A stretch of DNA of 64,000 nt from Lytechinus variegatus (lineage: Eukaryota > Echinodermata > Echinoidea > Temnopleuroida > Toxopneustidae). A program made the translations under genes and the position numbers. The notes under the pieces were generated by a model. It searched no databases. It was not told the origin of the DNA and worked only from the letters and a program-made list of their open reading frames with translations. The stretch covers positions 6,493,501 to 6,557,500 of the forward strand of contig NC_054750.1 in the NCBI RefSeq assembly GCF_018143015.1, in the 5' to 3' direction. Positions 46,601-58,600 of the stretch are shown piece by piece. How positions within the stretch are numbered: position 1 is the first letter of the stretch; each line of letters starts with the position of its first letter.

Positions 46601-49600
46601 TTTACCTATTTGTGGGAAAATATGCTTTTTCAAGCCCCATTGAGGCAAAAAGTGTTGCTGCTATGTAGTACGGCCACTTTCATTGTTTTAAACTATGTGG
46701 AGACAAGAGTAGAGTTTTTTCTATCTGCTACAAAAAAAGGTGTGCTGTTACAGCAAAGCCTACCCCCTCTGAGGACTGCTAAAGTTACCCGATAATTATA
46801 CGTATTTTGCCCATTAATGGGAAAATATGCTATTTTCGAGCCCCCATTTGGGCAAAAAGTGCTTCTGCTATTTAGTAAAACCACGTTTATTATTTTCAAA
46901 CTATATGGAGACGAAAGAGTAGAGTTTCTTCTATCTGCTACATATAAAGAGGTGTTGGCATATTGGAACATACCCCCTTAGGGGGTCTCCGAAATCACTT
47001 ACCCTTTTTCCATATTTTACCTATTTATGGGAAAATATGCAATTTTCGAGCCCCCATTGAGGCAAAAGTGTTTCTGCTATGTAGTAAGGCCACCTTTATT
47101 TTTTTCAAACTATATGGAGACGAAAGAGTAGACTTTCTTCTATCTGCTACATATAAAGAAGTGCTGGTACAGTAAAGCCTACCACCTTTGGGAACTGCCA
47201 AAGTTACCCGCCCCTTTTACGTAATTTGCAAATTCATGGGAAAATGTGCTATTTTCGAGCCCCCATTGAGGCAAAGGTGTTTCTGCTATGTAGTAAAACT
47301 ACTCTTATTGCTTTTAAACTATATGGAGACGAAAGAGTAGAGTTTCTTCTATCTGCTACATATAAAGAAGTGCTGGTACCATAAAGCCTACCCCCTTTGG
47401 GAACTGCCAAAGTTACCCGCCCCTTTTACGTAATTTGCAAAATCATGGGAAAATATGCTATTTTCGAGCCCCCATTGAGGCAAAAGGTGTTTCTGCTATG
47501 TGGTAAAACTACTCTTATTGCTTTTAAACTATATGGAGACGAAAGAGTAGAGTTTCCTCTATCTGCTACATATAAAGAGGTGTTGGCATATTGGAACATA
47601 CCCCCCTTGGGTGGTCGCCAAATTCAACTACCCTATTTCATATTTTAACTATTTATGGGAAAATATGCTATTTTCGAGCCCCCATTGAGGCAAAAGGTGT
47701 TTCTGCTATGTAGTAAAACTACTCTTATTGCTTTTAAACTATATGGAGACAAAAGAGTAGAGTTTCTTCTATCTGCTACATATAAAGAAGTGCTGGTACC
47801 ATAAAGCCTACCCCCTTTAGGAACTGCCAAAGTTACCCGCCCCTTTTACGTAATTTGCAAAATCATGGGAAAATGTGCTATTTTCGAGCCCCCATTGAGG
47901 CAAAAGGTGTTTCTGCTATGTAGTAAAACTACTCTTATTGCTTTTAAACTATATGGAGACGAAAGAGTAGAGTTTCCTCTATCTGCTGCATATAAAGAGG
48001 TGTTGGCATATTGGAACATACCCCCCTTATGGGGTCGCCAAAATCACCTACCCTTTTTCATATTTTAATTATTTATGGAAAAATATGCTATTTTCGAGCC
48101 CCCATTGAGGCAAAAGGTGTTTCTGCTATGTAGTAAAACTACTCTTATTGCTTTTAAACTATATGGAGACAAAAGAGTAGAGTTTCCTCTATCTGCTACA
48201 TATAAAGAGGTGTTGGCATATTGGAACATACTCCCCTTGGGGGGTCGCCAAATTCACCTAACCTTTTTCCATATTTACCTATTTATGGGAAAATATGCTA
48301 TTTTCGAGCCCCCATTGAGGCAAAAGGTGTTTCTGCTATGTAGTAAAACTACTCTTATTGCTTTTAAACTATATGGAGACGAAAGAGTAGAGTTTCCTCT
48401 ATCTGCTACATATAAAGAGGTGCTGGTACCATAAAGCCTACTCCCTTTTGGAACTGCTAAAGTTACCCGCCCCTTTTACGTAATTTGCAAAATCATGGGA
48501 AAATGTGCTATTTTCGAGCCCCCATTGAGGCAAAAGGTGTTTCTGCTATATAGTAAAACTACTCTTATTGCTTTTAAACTATATGGAGACGAAAGAGTAG
48601 AGTTTCCTCTATCTGCTGCATATAAAGAGGTGTTGGCATATTGGAACATACCCCCCTTATGGGGTCGCCGAAATCACCTACCCTTTTTCCATACTTTACC
48701 TGTTTATGGGAAAATGTGCTATTTTCGAGCCCCCATTCAGGCAAAAAGCGTTTCTGCTATATGGTGAAGCCAGTTTCATTCTTTTGAAACTACATGGAAT
48801 TAAAGGAGTAGACTTTCTTCAATCTGCTGCTAATAAGTGGTTGCACAGCAAAGTCTATCCCCTCCGGGGGTTCCGAAAGTCACCCACCCCTTTTCCATAT
48901 TTTTTCCAATATGGGGAAAATCTGCCAATCTTGGAGCCTCTGAAGAAGGTAGCAGTCGATGTACCGCACTTTTTTTTTTACATGTAGCTGATAGATAAAA
49001 ATGCCTCTTCTTTTATTTCAAAGTGGTTTCCAAAATCAAAGCTAGCTTTACTATATAGCAGAAATGCCCTTTTGTCTGAATGGGGGCTCAAACATTGCAT
49101 TTTTTTACAATAAAGAATGAAAATAGACATATGTAACTGATAAAGAAGATCCTACTTTGTCATCTTTATGTGGTTACAAAACAAAAACAAGGGCTTTACC
49201 GCAAGGCAGAAACACTGTTTGCCTCAAAATGACTAATTTTCCGAGAAACTGGCAAGATACGAAAAAAGATTGGGTGACTTTGGCAGCCCCCTGAGGGTTA
49301 GGCTTTGCTATGCCCCAATTTCTTTATATGTAGCTGATAGAGAAAAGTGATTTAAAGGAAAAAATTACATACTCAAAACAAAATGTTACCACAATAGGGG
49401 CTCCGAAAAGCACGATATCATAATAGTCAAGGTATGGATAATGGTATGGTACTGTATGTAACATTTTACTGGTTCTTGTGGGACTATGCTTTAAGGTGCC
49501 CGAGAGTAATTGCATGCAAAATGAAAATGCAGAGCAATGCCTCGAACTTCTATCTTTTTCAAGAGATTTAATTATCATAAAAATTGCTTTGTGTAGAAAA

Positions 49601-52600
49601 TGCCTTTTACCCTCATACACATGATACAAGTAATACATACCTTTCTATCGATCGCTAAGTACGTTATTTTCTGCATGTTAGGCACATCAACAAAGGCGAT
49701 CGGATGCAAGATGAAACAGATAGATGTCAATGCACTTGAACATTTTGGTTCAAAATTTTTGATGAATTCTTTTTTTAATATATTAACCGGACTATTCAGA
49801 AAACAATTTCAACCGATTTCTACTATCCAAATCCTAGTGAAATGCGTATTGATTTAAAATTTCCCATTGTCAGACTTTGTGCAATAAAATATGAAAATAA
49901 TTGATTTTTATTAAAAATGTCCAAGAGGGCCGCCAAAGATATCAATTTTGAACTCCGTTGGACACGATTTTGGGAAGGGAACATCAAGATTCATTAACTA
50001 GACACTTTAGGCAAATACCAAAACATTGAGTGAAAAATGTTTTGATGGTACATAGAAACCCCCTTATCCGACTGACTAGAACGATGCAGTCATACATGGT
50101 ATAGATTCGTTGTTGAAAATTAGGCTGAAAACGTAGCCTATAGACTACCCAGTGGGCAATCAATTTTTGCTGAAATCATTGATTGATCACCAGAGACATA
50201 ATGAAGAAGAAAATATGTTGTTTGGAAGATTTAATATCATGCAAAATGCAGGAAACATCAATAAAGTAGGCATATCGTTCGCACACCTCAGCCATATTAT
50301 GGTGAAAATAGGCCAAAAACGCATGATTTCTACGTGCGGACCATATTGGAAAAGGGGCTGAAATCACAGTATATAATGCCTTTTTCAATTACTGTTATAT
50401 ATTTTCTTAAAGTAGAGATATAGATAAAGACAATGATATTATGCTTGAGAGACAAAATATCAAATAAAGTACACTACAAAAGAAAATAAATTTCTAAATT
50501 GATTTTTGACAATTTTTTATGCGAGAAATCTCCAAAACTAATGATATGCAAATTTCATTACGTAATTTGCATATGTAAACAATAATTTCTGTTCGTGAAA
50601 TTTTGCATATCTCTTGTGCACTACTCGAACAATACATTGTAAAAGTTTCATACAAAACAAGCATGATTTGACTGAGATATTCTCCCTTGACTTCATGCTA
50701 TGTGTACAATGTCTGAAAAATGGTGAAATAGGGCCATTTTGTAGTGACGTCATATATTACGTCATTTCGGAGGGAAGACCACGCATAGAACCCGGCAGCA
50801 ATGCATTTTTGTAAACTTCAAGGTCCATGCCATCCAGCTATGGGGTCATTTGCTTGTCCGGCTTTCGGTTGAATAAACCTCCTGGGCTGCCGGACTAAAC
50901 TGAGTTATATTTGTTTGTTTGCTTTTATTTCTGCATTCAAAATAATTCATTTCAAAATGTAATATGTGTTTACATACACAATAACGCACAATGTGATTTA
51001 TAATTAACTGCAAAAGGTATTTCATTTTCATGGTGCAAGCTCCCTACCAACAAACCGCCAACTAGATTGATCATGATAATTTAAACAACAGCTTCATCGA
51101 ATAGCTGGCAGAAAGGTGGTAGATGTACATATGCTCTAATATTCAATACATGTGTAGCTGGTATAAGGGTACTGGCTCAAGCATGTGCTAGGTCATATGT
51201 ACATGTACAGTGCCAGCAAGGAAAAGTCCATCCTACAAATATTCTTATTTGAATCAATAGAAGAAAATCAAACAAGCAAAGTGGTGAAAATCTAATCAAG
51301 ACGCTGGTGACATTTTACAATTTTGCATATTTTTCACAAAATAGTTATATGCAACACTCAGAAATATGCAAATGAGAGTCAATAGTATCCCTCTCTCACC
51401 TTTCCTTTCTTTTTCATTGTTCATATTATACAATATTTCAGTTTTTACAGATTTTACAATAATGCCAAACTGACTGAACCATAAAATGTTGAAACAAATT
51501 ATGGTAAATTGCACATTTAGGGATGAATTAAACTGTTCTTCAGAAGACGTGGAGAAGATTTTTTTTTTATTTCATATAATAAAATACAAAAGGAATAGTA
51601 AGTGGGTGATGTCATCAGCCCCCTCATTTGCATACTGACCAGGATGTGCATATAACTGTTTTGTGAAATTAAACTTAAATGTCATAATTTTCTCATTTTA
51701 AATCCAATTACTATAAGAGTTATGCTTGTTGGATTTTTTTTTCTCATTTAATTAAAATCATATTTTTTTATTCGGTGGACTTATCCTTTAATGACATTTT
51801 CCCTGACCTACAGGAATGGAAATTTATGTAGGCATAAATACTACAGCCCTTCTGCCACCAGGCAGAGACATCCCCTATGACTTTATGACTTTCCAGGACA
51901 TACCTTGTTTGATGGGTAGATCAGGTTTCCTTGATTTCACAGGATCTTGCCTGTCTTTCATCTGTTTCTTGTAAGCCATAATCTCCTGAGGCTCCTCCCT
52001 GTTACGATGTCTCCCTCTCCTTGACATGACAGCTGAAGAGAGATATAAGAATGATAATATCAATTAGAACATCTGTTTCTTATAAGCCATGATTTCCTGA
52101 GGCTTTTCCCTGTTACGTCTCCCTCTCCTCGACATGACAGCTACAGGGAGAATAACTGTTTAAATCAGAACAGAACCCTGTTGTAAAAAAAAGTTTTCCC
52201 ATTGGGTTTGTACTTGTGGTACGGTAAGATCAAAGCTTGTACCGTCTTGAATTCTGTGCGACTGAATCGTCGATATCCATACGCTGGATTGGAGCAGTTT
52301 AAGCTGCTGCATGCCTGACCTTGGAGCAAAGGAAAAGTACTGGAAGTACACAAATAACAGTATATGTAGGGCCATACCATTGCATAAGGTACTCCACATG
52401 TAATGTATGGACACGCACACGTAATAACAAATTGTGGAACTCTGTGTGCCTTTTGACTTTTTTCATTACTTTTTTTAACCAAAACGAGCACGTTGTAGCT
52501 CTATCCACCAACTGATATCAATGAATTGAACAGGCTGGGATCTAACAAACATATTTCTTATGTCAATTGGACTCAAACAGTGGAACACCATCGTAGATTG

Positions 52601-55600
52601 TGGTATAATCATTTTTTCTAGTGATACTCAATGAAGACAATTAGAAACCTGTAGAGCAATTATTATGAATCGTAAAGCTTGATTCCAATCTAAATGAGCT
52701 ATTGCCTATTGGTATCAAAGTCAAAACAAAAAGTGATGCAAAACCACCTTCAATGAATTAAATAATAATGATCAACAAGATACATGTATGATCCTTTCAC
52801 AACAAAGAGTGCTTAGAGACCTGTGATACGATTGTCGATTAAGATGTCCATATGCAGGACTTTCCTCAAATGATCATCTCCTATTTGTGCTTCATATGTC
52901 AATGTGAAATGCTTTCAAATAATAATAATAATAATAATAAAAAATGGGGATCAGACATACAGAAAGGCTGATTTTTTTTTACAGAATTACCAAAATGGAG
53001 TTCAAATAAACAGTTTAGTCTTAGGTGAGAAAAGTTTCAGAATACTGTAGTTCTTGAGCTCACTCTCAGCAAATCATTATGTCAAGAGCAGGGTTTTTTT
53101 TTATTACAGTGTACATATAGCTTATAACCCATAACTGATACAGAGTTTAAAATTTGGTTCAAGTACAAAGGGTGACATAAAGTAAAGGCTTCTACACACA
53201 GTCAGCACAGAAGTACAGTTCATAGGATTTGTCTCTACTGTTTGAAGACTGTTCACACCACTCATTTATTTTGTCAGGGAAGCAAAGAATAGCCTGGAGC
53301 CAGTAACACAAAGCTTCGCATTCATTGTAGAAGAGTATCTCTATGATTGATTGCATAGAATACAATGTCCATTCAATCATGAATATCAAGCATATGATCA
53401 GTTGCTAATGTTTGTGTTATGGGACCCTGAAGAGTTATTGAGCACCCGTTGAATGAATGATACTGTTTTGGTCATAGTTTGCCAGACTGTGTTCGGTGTG
53501 CATGTACCTGAATTGTAGCATCAGCATGTGTCACACCATCCTTTTCCCGTTTCCTGGGGGGCGTTTCATCAATATTTTCGTCTGACAAGTTGTCAGATCT
53601 GACAACTTTCCTGGATTCTGATTGGTTAAGAAGCACTGTTACTATAGTAACTGTCGGATAAAACAGGACTTGTCGGATAAAACGTCCGACAAGTCCTTTC
53701 ATGAAACGCTCCCCTGATGTATTAAACTACCGGTAAAATCTGATATCAAACTTACGAGCAATGATGTGTTCACTCTTGACAATGTCAGGCTCCACCCTCT
53801 TTCTCCTCTTCTTGACCATGCATAGCTTGGCTCCTCTGCAAAAAGCAGTATTAATATTGAAGACAGTAAGATATTGAAGTATCAAGTATCAATAATAAAT
53901 TTACACCTTTTTTAACCACATTATTTTCATATAAAATAACTACCACAAGCATTAATTTTAAAAAAACTTCTAAAACCAAAACTATGTGGTATATTATACA
54001 ACACAATATATTTTCTTCCTCTAACATTAAGGCACAGGTTTACATTACAATGGTCTTATTTTTCAAAAAATCCTGAACTTTGATTCATGTTGTATTTAAT
54101 ATGGCTCATATGGATGAAAACACACCCAAGAAAAAAACATAATGAAACCCGTGCTGGTTCCAAGATGTCTGTGAATAAAAATCATCATAAAAGGAAAAAA
54201 AGCCATTGCTGCTTGTTTTGAGGATAATACATTCATCCATGTAACATAATCAGAATAAATCGATCTTAAAAACGCTTTATAAGATAATTATAATGTAAAG
54301 GTATTCACATACCTGTGACTTCTGTTAGGATCATAGAAGACCTTTGCGAGTCCACTGCCAGAGCCGATGATGATCTGATTTAACTTTGGATGCCACATAC
54401 ATCGCACTACACTCTGTAATCATAGACAATGTTTGTTCATTTATTAACAACGATCATGTGCTGTGATTACAAGATAGTTGAATGTACAGAATCATGTTGT
54501 CCCAATGTACATAATTCATGTCATTAAGTAAAGTAGAATAACATTCAATATCATACAGTATATGATAACTAATCATCAATCACGTAAAGATTCTGAAGAA
54601 TCTTTCAGATTATTTTTGCAATTCTGAGAGAAAACTGAATGGAAAGGAATATTCATAAAAATATGGAGAATGGATTAATATGAATTAAAAGTTGAATGTA
54701 AAAATACACTTAACCAGAAATATGAAACCACATTTTCATGATTTTCTCTTTGAACATGCACCCGATGGATGGCTAGTTCGACATGAATATGCATATCACT
54801 ACAAAATAAAAATTTCATTTTTTTTCTTTTTTTTTTCACATCCTCAAACCTCTCCCCAACATCACTGATCAATACCTTGCACAAGACTTCAGCCATATTT
54901 CATACAGCTTAAGTCAATAACATGTTCTTAACAAATCATTGCCCTGATTTAAATAAGTTTTAAAAGCAAGTAATAACTTTATAAAAACGTTTTCATGAGA
55001 CATGGCATTGGAAGTGAGATATTAATGTGATTCTTACCCCTTGTCCACATTCTAATTCTGTAATTTTCTTGAAGGTGTGTCTGTCATAGAACATTAATTT
55101 TCCTTCTTGTTCCCTCCTTACCGACTGACCGGCTAAAATCATCTTATCATCTGGACTGAAGCAACAGTCCGCTCTGTGAACGAAAAGAAGTACATTTTAT
55201 AATAAAGCATATGGATAATAATACAACAATACATTGCTGGCAAAAATTAGCATGTGGAAATTGACAATTTTGAAATACAACACTTTGAAATTTGTATCAT
55301 TCAAACAGTTCTAGATGAATTTAATATATTTAATATAATACTCATTTTCTGTGATCATCAATTATCAATCAATCAAAAATAAAACATAAACACATATTTA
55401 CAGATTTCATCACAAAACACACTTGTGTTAGATCAGAGCAATGACGGGTCTGACATGCATGTGTAAAATTATGTTTAACTTATGGAACCACAAACCCGGT
55501 TATCACAAGTCTGAGAAAGTGACTCAAAGCAATAACATTACTTAACGTTGCAGTAAGATCTTTTCACATTACAGATTTCTCACAAAAAATGTTGAGGGGT

Positions 55601-58600
55601 CTTTTAGATCCCACTCTAAAATATTTGCTAGGATTGTACATTTGCAGAGTGGATACAACAAATTAAAAAAAAAATTTAATCATTATAATATATATCAAGA
55701 TGTGAATTAATACTCACACTGGATAAAAGCTTTCAAGACCAGTCACAACATTAACTGGTCTCTTGAAGTTTCTAAGATCCCAGGATTTCATCGTGTCATC
55801 ACCTGTAGAGAATTTGATAAAAAGAGAAAAATATGTGTAACTTCTGAAGGTTTCCATGGCAAAGAAGAAGAGTGCAGTGGTTTCATGGTACACCATGTAT
55901 TCTTTCTTGGGCAATTGGTGGTCGTGAAAAGGACCAGCCAAACTCGATGTTTCAAGAAGTGGGTTCTTGTCGTCTTCAGGAGAATGGGGCGAGTTCGGGT
56001 GGTCCTTTTCATGACCAACAATTGCCCAAGTTCCTCTTCACCCGATAAAGAATACATGGTGTATCATTAGACAAGAATATACTTTTCCAGGGTAAGATAT
56101 ATGATTTTCATAAATCATCTTTTACTTAAATTATTAAGAATTGAAGTTAAACGTCAAGTCCACTCAAGAAAAATATTGATTTGAATTGATAGAGAAAAAT
56201 CAAACAAGCTTAACGCTGAAAATTTCATCAATATCAGAAAAAAATACTTTCAAATCCTGAATGAAGTCATAACAACCCTTTAATAGGTTGTCTATACTAC
56301 TTACCACCTCTTGTAATGAAGATCTGATTATCATATGAGAATGTAATGCAGGATGTATCAGTACCCATGCCATGAGCATTCTTTAGTTGATAGGTCGGTC
56401 TTACCTGCCATACAAACATGATAATACATGAAGCAAAGTTTTACACTGTCTAGAGTTTATATATTTACATCAAAGAGTTCCAGGAAAGTTATATTAACAC
56501 ATCAAACAGTCTCAGATAAATAACACAGCACATACAAAGAGAACACTTTAGTATATATAGGAGAATGACTTATTTTACATGGTAATTCTTTTCAAGTAAT
56601 TAAAAAAATAAATACAAAATAAAAGAGTTGCAAATGATCCGATCAATCGCAACTATGGAAAGCCAGCAAAGTCAACATATAGAATGCATGTTTGCTAAAA
56701 AAAAATCTAGATATGAATGTATATCCATAATTTTATTGATTTCTTAACAATTTGGTCTGTTCTCCTTTGTTTACAAAGGACATTTTGCAAATTTCCTGTA
56801 GAAAAAATTGACACTGATGAATTTCCATGGTTACGATTGATTGGATCAATCATAATTCTTTGTAAGAGGGGGCCCTGGTTGGAATTCTACGATACAAATT
56901 ACAAGCAAGATACATTAGCCTCATTATTACCCTCTTAAACTTGAAGTAATGTCTTAGCAAAGGTCTCTTCATATCCCAAAGTTTTATACTACTATCTTGA
57001 CACCCTGCTCTGATAAGCTCGGCATCTCTGCTATATAGGCAAGCATGTAAGATTGATTTTTTATTATTATTATTATCATTATTATTAGTCTCTTAAATTT
57101 GAAGTTAACAAATATCTTACCAAAGGTCTCTTCATATCCCAGAGTTGTATACTGCCATCCTGACACCCTGCTCCAATAAGCTTAGCATCTCTGCTGTATA
57201 CGCAGCAGGTCGGATTGGTCTTCTGACCCCCTTGACCTCTGAACTTGATGACCTGCTGCTGCTTCCACGCCTGGTTGACGTCCCATAACCTCACTGTGCT
57301 GGAAGGTTAAATTGATCAAGTGAAAACAATGGCGATTGAAAGTGACAATATGAAACAGGATATTTCTTTCATCACATTCTGCTTTGTAAACAGAAAATAC
57401 TTTGTCCCTTAACCAACTCTCTGTCTAAGCAGAATGTTATGGCACGATTCCCCCAGGCGACAACCTTCACAGGAGTGAAAACGATTCCATGACATTTGCT
57501 CTGGTGACGATTGCTACGATGGTAAACAACCTAACCTCCAAAAATAAATTAACCTAATCATTACCTTTACTTCATTCTGAACCTTTATTCTTTACTCTAT
57601 TACAACCTTAACTCTAATCCTAAGCCCTCTGAGATATTAAGACAGAAGCATATGTCGTGTCACTGTGAAAACATGATACCCTAGAAAATCAACAAAACAG
57701 AGGCATGTTTGTCTTACCCATCATTTGCACAAGTGATGAATTCTTCTTTTACTTTCGGATTCCAGCAGCCCCCATTTAACATTGCAGTATGTCCCTGAAA
57801 AGATAAACAAATAAATAATACTCTCACATCAAATAATAATAACACAAAATAGTATAGTACAGACATTAGGTTTTGATGGGTTTCCAGTGAAACTTTGATG
57901 CTCATTGGGTGATCACTTAATAAGAGGGAAGAAAAAAATGAATTACAACATTAGTAACCACATTTCAAGTGCTTGACACAAGATTAATTGTTCATAATTT
58001 TGCTGTCATATCTTTTTTATACCTTTAACAGAAAAAAATAATAATTTGGATAATTCAGTATATGGGAAACTTGTTTTAATTTGCAACATTTAATTATACA
58101 GCAACTCTATTAAAGCTATCATAAAGATGACATAACATTTGCTAGGGGGCATTGCTCTTGGCTATATTTCATATAAGATATAGGATTAGGGTTGCAATAG
58201 GGTTTTATGTTTAGTTTAGGGTTAGGTTTAAGGTTAGGTTTGAGGTTAGGTTTAGGATAGGGCATAGTGTTAAATCTAGGGTTGAAGTTGGTCATTCCAT
58301 TAGTGTGTGGAATTTACAGCGGAGCAAAAGTCGCTAGGGCAAATAACATTAATCCATCTTAAAAGTCAGCCCAAGAAATTAATTGTATTAAAGAGTACCC
58401 CACCTTTGTCTTGGCCATGTCAACGATGTACTGGTCACCTCTGACACACTCCATGACCTCAAAGCCGTCCCGGTCAACGACCTTTGCCTGAGGTTTTGCT
58501 GCCACCATGAGTATCCTGTCTCCTGTGATGCTGTACTGTAAAGTTCGAATCTGATGGCTAAGATGGAGAAAAAAATAGAGTTATATAGCACTTATTACAT

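Larger units (their letters stand above)
45071..50896. mobile_element. 5.8-kb long-arm inverted-repeat element with central 210-bp array
   Basis: AAACTG occurs directly on both sides (45065-45070 and 50897-50902). The ends read AGTCCGACAGCCCAGGAGG and, inverted, AGTCCGGCAGCCCAGGAGG. The arms match closely for about 1.1 kb (45071-46180 and about 49790-50896), with weaker similarity for another 100 bp. Between them lies a 210-bp tandem array. No transposase, integrase, polymerase or capsid-like protein was recognised, so it is non-autonomous. Long arms, AG termini and a 6-bp duplication resemble Polintons; foldback-type or Mutator-like origins are alternatives. It lies in the intron between the third-last and second-last WDR70 exons, with no effect on the coding exons. 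Confidence 0.85.

Noticed and set aside
46390-48960. CRISPR-like regular repeat array
   Set aside because: This is eukaryotic DNA, the units are 210 bp with no unique spacers, and the array lies inside a transposable element.
46505-48987. Series of 60-119 codon open frames in the 210-bp array
   Set aside because: They repeat because the unit length is a multiple of three; stops occur in nearly every unit and no known protein family is matched.
52160-52515. Overlapping open frames of 64-108 codons in several frames
   Set aside because: No frame shows recognisable similarity or a plausible splice structure; the region lies in a WDR70 intron. Possibly an old repeat, but unsupported.
58195-58265. 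Interstitial telomere (TTAGGG-like run)
   Set aside because: The units are degenerate and sit inside a repeat family with two other copies nearby, so no telomere fusion or healing event is implied.
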